Positions 43,470-52,404 of a stretch of DNA of 58,704 nucleotides are shown in pieces. The stretch lies in the NCBI GenBank assembly GCA_903881085.1, contig CAIRSA010000386.1, forward strand, positions 1-58,704. Reading direction: 5' to 3'. The position numbers and the translations under genes are program-made. The notes beneath the pieces are model-generated. The model was not told the origin of the DNA and made no database searches. It saw only the letters and a program-made list of their open reading frames with translations. How positions within the stretch are numbered: the first letter of the stretch is position 1; each line of letters starts with the position of its first letter. Source of the stretch: an uncultured Acidobacteriia bacterium (lineage in GTDB: Bacteria; Acidobacteriota; Terriglobia; Bryobacterales; Bryobacteraceae).

Positions 43470-44829
43470 TGCTGGCGAGTGCAGCCGTATTCATAGCGGT
43501 GAAAATGCCGTTGATCAATGTAGCCTGACTATCCAGGCTGGCGATCAAAGCATCCGCTGTCGCCATCTGCTCGGTGAGCGAGGTCTGCAATTGATCGACG
43601 CGGGCCTGGTTGCCAATGATCAACTGATCCTGGTGTGTCAACTGTGTCTTGAAGTCCGCAATCGCAGCAGGCAGCAGTCCGTTGGTCCCTTGTTCTAAGG
43701 AATTCATCGTATTCGTCGACTGTTGCAGGAAACCGGAGGTCGATGAACCGAGATAGTCGAGGACACCCTGAAAATTGTTCGACACGGCAGTCGAAAAGTC
43801 AGTCTGGCTAAACTGCAAATGGCCGTTCTTGTCGAAGGTCACACCAAGATCGCTTAGGCTGGCGATGCCTGTTCCGCCTGTTTTGTAGTTGGCGATGTCC
43901 CGCAGGCTATTGGAGAGTTCGCTAACCAGACTGTCTCCGCTCAGTGCCCCGGTTCCGATGCCACGATGCAGGTCCAGCTCATCGATTACAGCGTTGAATG
44001 ACGTGACAAATGAGCTTAATGCAGTCTGGGCGGCATCGGAAGTTCTGGCGACGGAAATGTCGGTGTCGCCGGCTTTCAGGATGTTCACGGTTACGCCGGG
44101 TGACAGCGTTATGGTTCGTGAATCACTGGTGATTGGACTCGACGGCAGCCCATTGATCTGATAAGAGGCAAGTGTGCCCGTGCTCAAGGTATTCAGCAGG
44201 TCGGTTGTGCCGTCAGAAAGTCCGATGGATACGCCGCCCAGCTTCTGGCCTTGGACGGAGAGCCGGTAATCCGGAGAACTACTGGAGCCAATATTGACAA
44301 TGTTCGCTTGTACGCCGGCGCCGGAGGTATTAATGGCTTTCGCCAAATCCGACAGGCTGCCACTGGCAGGCGTAATGGTAGTGCCGATTCCGTTGACCGT
44401 CAGAGTAAAGTTCGCCGCAGTGGATATGGAGGTGCTGGAAGGGTCCACTACCGTGGGCAAACCGTCGCTGCTCAGGGTCTGGGTCTGCGATCCCGGGTCA
44501 ATCACATGGAGTTTATAGTCTCCGGGCAGCGCTCCCGTTCCGATCGTCACCTTTGCCACCGTGTTGTCAGAGACAGTAGGTGTCATCAGGTTTTGCGTGA
44601 TGGACGTCTGGAGAGACGTAATAGCCGTCCCCATAGCTGTGAACTTGGCGTCAATGCTGGAGATGGCGGTGGCCTTATCGGTTAGCGCGTTCTTTTGATT
44701 GTTGAGCTGATGGAGGGGAAGCGAGGCGATGTTCACAGCGCGAGTGATGATCTGTTGGAAATCACTCGCATACTTGCTGGTGCCACTGAATGTTACGGGA
44801 GTAGTGCTCAAGGGGATAACTCCTGCCAA
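43459..44829 (-). CDS. fliD: Filament cap protein FliD (HAP2)
   Basis: A 456-residue FliD. The N-terminal region has YASDFQQIITRAVNIASLPL and the heptad-rich D0/D1 helices. The body matches FliD_N/FliD_C, with LSDLAKAINTSGAGVQANIV and GGVSIGLSD. The C-terminus has FKTQLTHQDQLIIGNQARVD followed by the final helical stretch. It caps the filament and folds flagellin. Transcription probably starts upstream with its own promoter, since a GC hairpin separates it from the second flagellin. Confidence 0.94.
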   Translation of the reverse strand: MAGVIPLSTTPVTFSGTSKYASDFQQIITRAVNIASLPLHQLNNQKNALTDKATAISSIDAKFTAMGTAITSLQTSITQNLMTPTVSDNTVAKVTIGTGALPGDYKLHVIDPGSQTQTLSSDGLPTVVDPSSTSISTAANFTLTVNGIGTTITPASGSLSDLAKAINTSGAGVQANIVNIGSSSSPDYRLSVQGQKLGGVSIGLSDGTTDLLNTLSTGTLASYQINGLPSSPITSDSRTITLSPGVTVNILKAGDTDISVARTSDAAQTALSSFVTSFNAVIDELDLHRGIGTGALSGDSLVSELSNSLRDIANYKTGGTGIASLSDLGVTFDKNGHLQFSQTDFSTAVSNNFQGVLDYLGSSTSGFLQQSTNTMNSLEQGTNGLLPAAIADFKTQLTHQDQLIIGNQARVDQLQTSLTEQMATADALIASLDSQATLINGIFTAMNTAALASSGR

Positions 44830-44832
44830 AAG

Positions 44833-44869
44833 ACAATCGGGCCGGTCTTTTATAGATCGGCCCGATTGT
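44833..44869 (-). terminator. Bidirectional terminator-like hairpin between fliC2 and fliD
   Basis: ACAATCGGGCC pairs with GGCCCGATTGT around a loop that can partly pair further. Reading minus, CTTTT follows; reading plus, TAGTTTTCTTT follows. It sits 15 bp beyond the flagellin stop and just before the fliD start, so it mainly ends the abundant flagellin mRNA. Confidence 0.8.
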
Positions 44870-44884
44870 TAGTTTTCTTTATGA

Positions 44885-45712
44885 TTAGCCACGGAACAAG
44901 GCAAGCAGCCCTTGCGGAGCAGAGTTTGCCTGCGCCATTGCGGCCACCGAAGCCTGCTGCAAAGTCGAAGCTTTGGTGAGGTTCGATGCTTCCGAAGCGA
45001 TATCCGCATCGCGAATTCGCGACTCGCCGGCAGCGAAGCTGGAGATTTGCGATTGAGCGAGTTGGACGGCGTACTGCAGATCGTTCTGGCCGGTACCGAC
45101 CGAACCCTGAGCCTGGCCAAGAGTTGTCAACGCAGAATCGATCTTGGTAATCGCGGTCAGCGCATTTGCAGCCGTGTCCACTTTCTGTCCTGCAAGAGAA
45201 AGGCCGGCAGTGTCCACTTTCGAGGCGCTAAGATCTACCGTCACTTCTGAATTGGCCTGCGTGGCGCCGCCGCCGCCGATGTAGACATTGATGCTTGCGT
45301 TATAGGTGCCACCGGTGTCCAGCCCGATGTTTTTCGCCTGGCGGTCGACTTCGCCGAGCAGCGTTGTGAATTCATTGTTCACCACGGTGCGGTCGCCTGT
45401 AAAGGTGTCGGATCCGGATTGAGTGGCCAGAGTCTTCAGCCGGTCAAGGATCTTGGAAATATTGTTGATCCCCCCGTCGATTGTCTGTAGGGTGCTGATT
45501 CCGTCGTTTGCATTCCGGACACCCTGGGTGAGTTCCGCGGAAGCGCTTCGGAACTTGTTCGCAACGGCCAATCCTGCGGCATCGTCGCCGGAGGAGTTGA
45601 TTCGATAGCCGGAGGTCAAGCGGTTAATGGTCCGGCTTTGGAATTCGCCATTCACGCGCAGATTTTCCTGCGCCATGATGGAATTCACGTTGGTTTGGAT
45701 CGAGTAAGACAT
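44885..45712 (-). CDS. fliC: Flagellin (second copy)
   Basis: A 275-residue D0/D1-only flagellin, same length as the first. N-terminal motif SGYRINSSGDDAAGLAVAN and C-terminal A-S-T-L-Q-Q-A-S-V-A-A-M-A-Q-A-N are intact. It differs at scattered sites (AGLSLAGQKVDTAANALTAI shared; IDLSGAKVDVAG versus VDLSASKVDTAG). A strong terminator lies directly behind it and a 216-bp gene-free leader before it, suggesting the main, separately transcribed flagellin. A CTGA-N15-CGATAT sequence lies ~118 bp upstream as a weak sigma-28 candidate. Confidence 0.97.
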   Translation of the reverse strand: MSYSIQTNVNSIMAQENLRVNGEFQSRTINRLTSGYRINSSGDDAAGLAVANKFRSASAELTQGVRNANDGISTLQTIDGGINNISKILDRLKTLATQSGSDTFTGDRTVVNNEFTTLLGEVDRQAKNIGLDTGGTYNASINVYIGGGGATQANSEVTVDLSASKVDTAGLSLAGQKVDTAANALTAITKIDSALTTLGQAQGSVGTGQNDLQYAVQLAQSQISSFAAGESRIRDADIASEASNLTKASTLQQASVAAMAQANSAPQGLLALFRG

Positions 45713-45928
45713 TGTTCTACCTCTCTTCTAATCTCTATTTTTTGATCGGCCCCCGGCCGGATCTTCGTGCATTACTTGCAGCAATGGACTTGTCGAAACT
45801 ACCGGAAGATTTTCTAGTGTTTTTACGAAATATCGATAAAAAGCGTCAAATCAGACTAAAGTTTTTACGAAGTAATGTAACATCATGGAAATGAATAACT
45901 TCAGGCTGGTACGTAAACTAAAGACGTT

Positions 45929-46765
45929 CTACTTCATGGGGGATGATTGGGGGGAGGATGATGCCGGACGCTTGGTTTTTCCAGGGCTAGCTTGCAGGCC
46001 AAGATGGCTGAGGATGACGACATCGACGTGGCGGTTCCGTAAGCGCCCTTCCTCCGTATCGTTGGAATCGTTAGGCATCGTATCCGCGTATCCGATGACC
46101 GCCATCCGGCTCTTATCGATGCCGAACTTGGAATGAAACATCTCCAGCATGGCAATGCCGCGGGCCGAAGACAGTTCCCAATTATTGCGAAATCGCGGGG
46201 TGCGAATCGGGATGGAGTCGGTATGGCCTTCGAAACGTACGGGATTGGGCACTGCTGTCAAGGCCTTGGCAAGCTTTTGCATCGTGGGAAACTGGTCGAT
46301 CTCGATGACGTCGCTACCGGATGGAAAAAAGGCCTTCTCGTGCAGGCTGACCACTAATCCACGAGGCTCCATCCGTATGTCGATCTCGCCATTCTCGATT
46401 TCTTTTGCCAGTTCCTTGGTCAAGCGCTTGAGCGAAGGAATTAGTTCCACGACCTCATCCTCCTGCTCCTCTCTTTTTGCGGATTTCTTCGAACCGCCGG
46501 GTCCTTTCATCATTGCGTTGCCCTGGCCCACGTCATCTACGGTTCCGCCAAGCACCTTGGCGACTGCCGCTTTAGCCGCGCCGGAGTTACCCACTTCAAA
46601 CGCTTTCGTAACGGACGCGGAAACCTGTCTCGCTTTCGACTTGTCGGTTTGAGAGGAGGCGAACATCACGACGAAGAATGCAAAAAGAAGAGTAATAAAA
46701 TCGGCGTAGGATACAAGCCAACGCTCGTGGTTTTCATGTGGAACCTGTTTTTTTCTGCCAAGCAT
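45929..46765 (-). CDS. motB: Stator protein MotB (second pair)
   Basis: A 278-residue MotB with membrane helix RWLVSYADFITLLFAFFVVM and ion-binding Asp22. A longer linker follows with an acidic patch (KREEQEDEVVELIP). The OmpA-like domain shows FEGHTDSIPI, WELSSARGIAMLEMF and IGYADT. It differs clearly from the first MotB: shorter N-terminus, F-F-V-V-M-F after the Asp helix as in many sodium-type or 'MotB-like' stators. It follows motA2 by 14 bp. Confidence 0.93.
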   Translation of the reverse strand: MLGRKKQVPHENHERWLVSYADFITLLFAFFVVMFASSQTDKSKARQVSASVTKAFEVGNSGAAKAAVAKVLGGTVDDVGQGNAMMKGPGGSKKSAKREEQEDEVVELIPSLKRLTKELAKEIENGEIDIRMEPRGLVVSLHEKAFFPSGSDVIEIDQFPTMQKLAKALTAVPNPVRFEGHTDSIPIRTPRFRNNWELSSARGIAMLEMFHSKFGIDKSRMAVIGYADTMPNDSNDTEEGRLRNRHVDVVILSHLGLQASPGKTKRPASSSPQSSPMK

Positions 46766-46779
46766 TTGTTGTTTGCCGT

Positions 46780-47625
46780 TCAGGTGCGTGCCGGGGCAGG
46801 CTGTCCTGCCTGGGTTCCCGCGTTTGAGGACTTCGCTTGCGGAGCTTCTTCCTGCGCGAAACCCTCAAGTTTGGTCCTAATCAGTTTGGGGTTCAATCCC
46901 TCTACAACACTGCAAACGCCTTCCAGTATCAGTTCCTTCATTTTCACGGCATGATGAGCGTGGGCCTTGATTTTACTGCCGGCCGGCAGCAGGAAGATAT
47001 TCGCCAGAGCGACGCCGTACACAGTGGCGACGAATGCAACGGCGATGCCCCGGCCAACCTCTTCAATGTTCTCCAACTGCTTCATCACCTGGATGAGACC
47101 TAGCACGGCGCCGATGATTCCGATGGTCGGCGAATAGCCGCCTGCTGTCTCATAGACCTTGGCATGGGATTCGGCTTCACTCTCTTGAGAACAGATTTCG
47201 ATCATCATCATCTTGCGCAGTTCCTGCAAATCGGTTCCATCGACGGCGAGGGACAGCGCTTTCTTCATGAACGGATCATCCAGTTTGTCCACATCGTTTT
47301 CGAGGGATACCAACCCATTCTTGCGCGCTTTGGTGGCCATCGTAACAAGCGTCTCAATCGTAGCTACCGCGGAACTCGTTTCTTCGAAGAACACCTCTGG
47401 AAGTTTCTTAATTGCAGCAACCAAGATGCTCATGGGCGTGTTGATCATGGTTGCGCCAAGCGTTCCGCCGAGAACAATCATCGCCGCAGTAAGTTGAGCG
47501 ATATCCCCAATCTTGCCGCCCTCCATTACCAATCCACCGACAATTGCGCCGAGGGCGATCACGACACCGCCTACACTGGCGAGATCCAACTTTTTGGAGA
47601 CAGTTTTTGCAGTAGGTTTCGCCAT
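46780..47625 (-). CDS. motA: Stator protein MotA (second pair)
   Basis: A 281-residue MotA/PomA-type protein with four helices (LASVGGVVIALGAIVGGLVM, AAMIVLGGTLGATMI, TIGIIGAVLGLIQVM and IAVAFVATVYGVALANIFLL) and the typical loop LENIEEVGRGIA before helix 4. The pattern (short loop, P-T-I-G-I-I-G-A-V-L-G) is that of PomA/MotA from the motC-like group. The flbD stop lies 2 bp before its start, so flbD-motA-motB form one transcript. Confidence 0.93.
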   Translation of the reverse strand: MAKPTAKTVSKKLDLASVGGVVIALGAIVGGLVMEGGKIGDIAQLTAAMIVLGGTLGATMINTPMSILVAAIKKLPEVFFEETSSAVATIETLVTMATKARKNGLVSLENDVDKLDDPFMKKALSLAVDGTDLQELRKMMMIEICSQESEAESHAKVYETAGGYSPTIGIIGAVLGLIQVMKQLENIEEVGRGIAVAFVATVYGVALANIFLLPAGSKIKAHAHHAVKMKELILEGVCSVVEGLNPKLIRTKLEGFAQEEAPQAKSSNAGTQAGQPAPART

Positions 47626-47627
47626 GC

Positions 47628-47873
47628 TTAGCTCCGAATATCTTCCGGGCTCTCTTCGTTCGGAATAGCCAGGAAGCGGTTCACCTGTACGGAGAGCGAC
47701 CGGCGAAAGTCCCGCACTTTTTCCACCACGTCTTCAGAGGACTCCAGTACGACGAACTTTTGTCCGTTGATCAGGGTGATTACAGTATCGGGCGTAACCT
47801 CGATGTGTTCGATCAGATCGGAATTAACTACTAACGGACACCGGTTTATTCTTGTTAGGTGGATCATGCGCAT
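47628..47873 (-). CDS. flbD: FlbD-family small flagellar protein
   Basis: An 81-residue protein matching the FlbD family (not the Caulobacter regulator): it opens M-I-x-L-T-R-x-N, then LVVNSDLIEHIEVTPDTVIT and the conserved L-I-N-G-Q-K. Such genes sit before motA in many bacteria, and their role is unknown. It leads the second stator operon. Good conservation of the family length. Confidence 0.85.
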   Translation of the reverse strand: MRMIHLTRINRCPLVVNSDLIEHIEVTPDTVITLINGQKFVVLESSEDVVEKVRDFRRSLSVQVNRFLAIPNEESPEDIRS

Positions 47874-48071
47874 GTCCCTTTGGAAGTCCAGGGCTCATAT
47901 CGAAGATCGCCGCCAAGATTCTAGCCGGAGAGAGCGGATTCCCGTTGAGAGATGGCCCAGTGGTCAACATGGAACCCACTTGCGCCGGAAACTGCTGCCG
48001 GAGTGCGGTTTGCGATCATAATGTTTGTGGACATTCCGGACGATCAATACTGGTAGACCAGCAATAATCAC

Positions 48072-49016
48072 ATGGGTACACCACAGACAGACGAGTTGCA
48101 GCTGGATCCGGATCTGGCGTTGGACCCGCCGGCTGATGAAGCCATTCCCAGCTTCGTTCCAAGGTTGCCTGTTCCTTCAAGCTCGCGGAAGGTGCTGAAG
48201 GCGATTTTCGAAGACCTGACACAGCGGTTGACAGGAACCCAGACTTGGACGATCGAACCCGCAGTGGTAACTTCAATGGGTGAGATCGCATGCATGCTCT
48301 ACGGCGAACTGGAAGGCGCCCTACCGCAACTGGGGGCAGCGGTCGAATACAGGACGACCTTGGGAGACGATTCGCTGGTATTTCTGATTTGGCCGCGGCT
48401 GGCATCCGCACTCCTGGAAGCGCTACTTTCAGGTTCGCCAAGTTCGGCAGAAGACCTTGACCGCCCGCTCACTGAGCTGGAACGTCTGATTCTGGCCACG
48501 CCATTCCGATCGATCCTGACCGAACTGACATCTGCGTGGAAGCCCAGGACTTCGATTGAATTCGATCTTGGCAATATCGCATCGCTGGCGAAGTTACCGG
48601 CCTGTTTCCTTCCTGACGAGGCCGTTATTTGCCTGGCCGGAACGATCCGCATCGGCGAAGGCCCAGTTGATTTGTTCGTAATCATAGCGAGCAGCCGGAT
48701 CGTAAAGCGTATTGAGGAGCGGAATGAGCGGAAACCAGCCGTTGAGTGCGAGCCGGCCGCCGGCCGAAGCCAGGAACGGCTGCTTAGCAGGTTGGCGAAC
48801 GCTGTCCTTTCATTCGAAGCCGACCTGCAAGGCTCTTCCATAAAGTTATCGGACCTGGTGCATCTACGTTCAGGCGATGTCTTGGCTCTCGACATTCCCA
48901 TGGATCAGGCGATTCATGGGAATGTTAATTCGCAAACGAGATTCGCTGGGCGAATGGTTGTCGATGGACGGCGGACCTCATTTTTGGTGGAGCGGCTGCT
49001 CGACCCTCAATGCTGA
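48072..49016 (+). CDS. fliM: FliM-like motor switch protein without the CheY-binding N-terminus
   Basis: A 314-residue protein. The middle region follows the FliM CheC-like fold (VKAIFEDLTQRL-type start, then LFGELEGALPQLGAAVEY-like strand, LIWPRLASALLEALLSG, LTELERLILATPFRSILTEL). The C-terminal ~75 residues are a SpoA domain (VHLRSGDVLALDIPMDQAIH). FliM forms the C-ring wall. The first 30 residues are Asp/Pro-rich and lack the LSQxEIDxLL helix that binds CheY-P, and the GGxG motif for FliG is not seen. It is the only flagellar structural gene on the plus strand here. Assignment moderate; a divergent paralog is possible. Confidence 0.72.
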   Translation: MGTPQTDELQLDPDLALDPPADEAIPSFVPRLPVPSSSRKVLKAIFEDLTQRLTGTQTWTIEPAVVTSMGEIACMLYGELEGALPQLGAAVEYRTTLGDDSLVFLIWPRLASALLEALLSGSPSSAEDLDRPLTELERLILATPFRSILTELTSAWKPRTSIEFDLGNIASLAKLPACFLPDEAVICLAGTIRIGEGPVDLFVIIASSRIVKRIEERNERKPAVECEPAAGRSQERLLSRLANAVLSFEADLQGSSIKLSDLVHLRSGDVLALDIPMDQAIHGNVNSQTRFAGRMVVDGRRTSFLVERLLDPQC

Positions 49017-49285
49017 GCTGCCACCGTTTTCAGTAAGACGACGGAGGCAGACATAAGCGCTAGAGAGCGGCTCAGCCGCAAACTCGAAGCGACACTCAAC
49101 ACAACCTCGGCCTGCTCCTCCTCAAAGGTCGTCTTCCGCGAGAAGTTCCAATAGTCTTTTTCAGCCCGCTCCAGCGCGGAATCCAGAATGCCTGCGTGGC
49201 GGGTTTGCAACGCAGCAAGAATTTCATGGGCGTGCCAGGCTGGCGTTTGCATGTTGTAAGCTGCTGTATTGTTATTCATATGCAA
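49007..49285 (-). CDS. Small helical protein behind flgL, unknown
   Basis: A 92-residue protein with Glu/Ala-rich helices (LDSALERAEKDYWNFSRK) and a Leu/Ser-rich end. It is encoded 46 bp after flgL on the same strand and overlaps the convergent fliM end by 10 bp. It could be a chaperone or regulator of the flgMNKL operon; no family recognised. Confidence 0.4.
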   Translation of the reverse strand: MHMNNNTAAYNMQTPAWHAHEILAALQTRHAGILDSALERAEKDYWNFSRKTTFEEEQAEVVLSVASSLRLSRSLALMSASVVLLKTVAAQH

Positions 49286-49331
49286 ACATCTTTTCGCGCA
49301 ATCCCAGCGCTTTTATAGAATAATCAGAAAC

Positions 49332-50255
49332 CTATTTCAAGTAATCGAACAGGCTTGTGCGCGGGATTTGGCTCTGGGCGCTGAAAGCGGCGCTAAGGCT
49401 TGTTTCCGCTTGCTGTAAACCGAGCGCAGAGGAGGGCAGATCGGCGTCCCGAATCTCGCTCAGCCGGATCTTGTAGTGGGACTGCGAAGTTGACGAGTTA
49501 TCAAGAGCAGCTGCTACCTGCGCCTGAATGGTCCCGTATTTGCTGCCAGCGACATTGAGATGATCTTGCGCCGTATGCAGATTATCAAGCGCGGCGGTGA
49601 TCTCGGAATCGACGCCGTCCGCCACAGCTTTGCGCAGCGAGTTAACGGCGGCAAAGACATTGGTGTTTGCCGCGCTTCCATCGGCGTTGCGCTGATCGAA
49701 CAAATCCTGGGCGGTCATGGAAACGGAGAAGCGCAGACCATCGGGGCCTTCAACCAGCCTTGTGGCGCTGGATGTGGTGAGCTGGTCCACGCCATTAGCG
49801 CTGGCCAGATTCAGGCGATAGGGAGGATTGGCGTCATCATCGCCGCTGAAAAGGTACCTTCCGCCGGCACTGGCCGACGTCAGATGCACTAGTTGGCCCT
49901 GTAGCGATTGGATTTGTTGCAATACGACTGCGCGCGAGTCTGTGTTACTGGTTCCGCTTGTGGCCTGGGTGCCCAGGGAGATAATGGAGTCGAGCATCTT
50001 AATCCCCGTCTGAATGGTGCCGGACGCCGTATCCACCTCCGTCTTCACTGTACCAAGGTTCTTTTGGACCTGATCCATCCGGGCCAGATCGGAGTTGACA
50101 TGCATCAACGCGTTGACCTGGTCTGGTGCGTCCGCCGCGGATCGAATGCGAACGCCTGAAGTTATTTGCGACTGAGTGTCGGCGATCCGCTTTTGCAGCA
50201 CATCCAACTCATTCAAAAACAATGCATTGCGCGGAGAGAAACTCTGGATCATCAT
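49332..50255 (-). CDS. flgL: Hook-filament junction protein FlgL (HAP3)
   Basis: A 307-residue flagellin-like junction protein. The N-terminus has LQKRIADTQSQITSGVRIRS, then A-A-D-A-P-D-Q-V, the FlgL form of the flagellin helix. SASAGGRYLFSGDDDANPPY is the FlgL-specific G-R-Y-L-F-x-G. The C-terminal helix is flagellin-like with L-G-L-Q-Q-A-E-T-S-L-S-A. It follows flgK by 11 bp. Confidence 0.94.
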   Translation of the reverse strand: MMIQSFSPRNALFLNELDVLQKRIADTQSQITSGVRIRSAADAPDQVNALMHVNSDLARMDQVQKNLGTVKTEVDTASGTIQTGIKMLDSIISLGTQATSGTSNTDSRAVVLQQIQSLQGQLVHLTSASAGGRYLFSGDDDANPPYRLNLASANGVDQLTTSSATRLVEGPDGLRFSVSMTAQDLFDQRNADGSAANTNVFAAVNSLRKAVADGVDSEITAALDNLHTAQDHLNVAGSKYGTIQAQVAAALDNSSTSQSHYKIRLSEIRDADLPSSALGLQQAETSLSAAFSAQSQIPRTSLFDYLK

Positions 50256-50266
50256 TGCACCTTTTA

Positions 50267-51697
50267 TTACTTAACCATGTCGAGCAGAGACTGCGCCAGA
50301 TCGTTGATGACCGAAACCACTTTCGAAACAGCCTGGTAGCCCCGCTGTAATTCAATCAATTGCGCCGCTTCGTGATCCAGCGAGACCCCGGAGATGTCGC
50401 TGCGCATGCTCTGCGCTTGCGTCAACAATTGAGTGGAGCGAGTCTGATTGGCTTGCGCCGAACTGTAGCTGGTTCCGATTGTCGAAGCCATTTGGGCAAA
50501 GAAGTCGAGGTAGCTGAGTCCTCCAATCTGGTCGGCAGGATCTGTGGACGTAGACAGGCCAGCCAATTGAAGCGCATTTCCGTTGCTTCCTCCGGATGTG
50601 CCGGTTGAAATTGCGGCTAAGGAATTTGCTGTCACATTTTGATCGACGCTGAATGTGGCGGCTGCCTGAGAAGCGTTTGCAGCGTCATATGTGAATAGGG
50701 GTACTCCGGGGACTGGAGGCGGGCCCGATGAGGAGAGCCCGCTGGTAAGGATTCCATTGACGCGATCGGCGATCGATTGGGCGAGTTGATTGAGCTGCCC
50801 GGGCTGTGTCGAGTCTCCCTGGAGTGACGGTAGCACTTGATTGCGCACCTGCAGCAGGCCCCCGAGTTTGCCGCCACTAATCTGGGATGTGACATCCGTG
50901 CCATTTGCGTCGAAAACGGCGGCTCCCGGCGGGGCGCTTGCGTTGCTGCCGGCGGGTATGGAATCGGATACGGAAATGGCAAATGCCTTATCGTTCATGA
51001 CCAGAGGCGTTTGTCCGCCGGCGAAGACATTAACCGTGCCGTCTGGCTGATATAGGACGCTCACGCTTGTCAAAGATGACAATTCTTCCAACGTGGAGTG
51101 GAGTTCCGCATCGACGGATGGATCGGCGTTCCCGCCTCCGGCCCGTGCCTGATTGATTGCCGCCAATTTCTGTGCAAGCGCATTGATCTGCGATGTGGTG
51201 TCTTTGAGGGATTGGCCGATGCCGGTGGCTACCTTGTTCAGTTCACTCGCGGTTTGCTTGAAGCTTGCAGACAGCTGATTGGCGCTATCGATCACCGCCT
51301 GGCGGGCACTGCTCGATCCAGGCGATGTGGCCCAGGCTGAGAAATTCTGCATGAGTCGCGTCAGCGACGCCGGAATTCCGCTGTTACCAGTAATATCGAA
51401 GAGTGAATTGATCGCGGAGAGGTTCGAGGCCTGCTGTGTGAAATTGCCCTGTGCGGAAGCCTGGTTGCGGACAGCGTTCTCAGCGTATTCATCGCGAGAA
51501 CTGATCAAGCCGTTGGAACGCACCCCGCCAAGGGTTCCCGTGGAGGGATCGAAGGCCATTGCCTGCAGATTCGGCGCTTGGCGCGCGTAGCCTGCAGTGG
51601 AAGAATTGGAGACATTGTTCTGGGTAGCTTCGAGCGACTTCTCAAAAGCCAGAAGCCCGTTGCCCATTGTAGAAAGTGTGGAAAGTATGCTGGACAT
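50267..51697 (-). CDS. flgK: Hook-associated protein FlgK (HAP1)
   Basis: A 476-residue FlgK with both D0 ends. The start is MSSILSTLSTMGNGLLAFEK, followed by the N-N-V-S-N-x-x-T-x-G-Y-x-R-Q motif. The end is ELQRGYQAVSKVVSVINDLA, then Q-S-L-L-D-M-V-K. It joins hook to filament. The middle contains AVFDANGTDVTSQISGGKLG, the same segments found in the D0-less relative at 30.9-32.6 kb, which makes the comparison easy. It lies between flgN and flgL. Confidence 0.96.
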   Translation of the reverse strand: MSSILSTLSTMGNGLLAFEKSLEATQNNVSNSSTAGYARQAPNLQAMAFDPSTGTLGGVRSNGLISSRDEYAENAVRNQASAQGNFTQQASNLSAINSLFDITGNSGIPASLTRLMQNFSAWATSPGSSSARQAVIDSANQLSASFKQTASELNKVATGIGQSLKDTTSQINALAQKLAAINQARAGGGNADPSVDAELHSTLEELSSLTSVSVLYQPDGTVNVFAGGQTPLVMNDKAFAISVSDSIPAGSNASAPPGAAVFDANGTDVTSQISGGKLGGLLQVRNQVLPSLQGDSTQPGQLNQLAQSIADRVNGILTSGLSSSGPPPVPGVPLFTYDAANASQAAATFSVDQNVTANSLAAISTGTSGGSNGNALQLAGLSTSTDPADQIGGLSYLDFFAQMASTIGTSYSSAQANQTRSTQLLTQAQSMRSDISGVSLDHEAAQLIELQRGYQAVSKVVSVINDLAQSLLDMVK

Positions 51698-51709
51698 GGG
51701 TGTTGCGCG

Positions 51710-52075
51710 TCATCCTCGCGCGAAGGTGCTCCCGATCGATTCCGATTCCAAATGCGGCCTGCCTGCCTCGTCGTAACCGCCCGTAATGGCATTCCGGCGC
51801 TCGCGCCAGCCGCCATAATAGCTGGCGGCGTGCTGGCTCAACGATCCAACTTCATGAAGGATCTGCTGTATTTCAAGCAGTTTAGCTTGGTGGGGGCGCA
51901 CATCCTGGGCCGGCAGCCGTTGCACGCGCCGCATCGCCAGTTGGACTTCTTCGAGCGCGGTTTCGCAGGTCCCAAGAGATCCGCCAGGGTGCGCCGATAG
52001 GCCGGATCGGACCTCAAGCAGCATATTCAGAATTTTTTCAAAGCCGCCGGAACCCGGCTCATGAGGAACGCCCAT
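51710..52075 (-). CDS. flgN: FlgN-like export chaperone
   Basis: A 121-residue protein, helical in its first 90 residues (FEKILNMLLEVRSGLSAHPG, ALEEVQLAMRRVQRLPAQDV), with a short basic/aromatic tail ending Y-Y-G-G-W-R. Size, content and the place between flgM and flgK match FlgN, the chaperone of FlgK and FlgL. Sequence similarity to model FlgN is weak, as usual for this family. Confidence 0.7.
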   Translation of the reverse strand: MGVPHEPGSGGFEKILNMLLEVRSGLSAHPGGSLGTCETALEEVQLAMRRVQRLPAQDVRPHQAKLLEIQQILHEVGSLSQHAASYYGGWRERRNAITGGYDEAGRPHLESESIGSTFARG

Positions 52076-52082
52076 TTGCCCC

Positions 52083-52376
52083 TCAACTTAGCATTAGGCT
52101 CAGGATGAGTTTCAGGCTAAGTTCTGAACTTTGAACCTGATACGTTCCCGAGTGAACATTTTTGCGCAAGTGGTCAAGCTTCGCAGTATGGGAAGCATCT
52201 TCAACCTCAATAGCCAATTGAACAATGTTGTTCCTGGTCACCCGAACGACGTCGGTCGCGGCGGGTGCAGTTTTTACGGAGCCGACATCGCCTGGCGGCT
52301 TGTTTATGTTTGACGGGGCCTTTTCGGTGATACTCTTGAGGTCCAGATCTGTTGAAGACGTGCCATCAATCTTCAT
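52083..52376 (-). CDS. flgM: Anti-sigma-28 factor FlgM
   Basis: A 97-residue protein with the FlgM C-terminal pattern KLDHLRKNVHSGTYQV: a helix, the G-x-Y-x-V turn, then a last helix rich in Leu. The N-terminal half is Pro/Thr-rich and unstructured, which lets it be exported through the hook. It holds FliA inactive until hook completion. A FliA-type promoter-like motif lies 29 bp before the start, giving the usual feedback loop. It starts the flgM-N-K-L transcript. Confidence 0.82.
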   Translation of the reverse strand: MKIDGTSSTDLDLKSITEKAPSNINKPPGDVGSVKTAPAATDVVRVTRNNIVQLAIEVEDASHTAKLDHLRKNVHSGTYQVQSSELSLKLILSLMLS

Positions 52377-52404
52377 ACATCACAGCCTTTCTTTCGGTCA
52401 CGCA

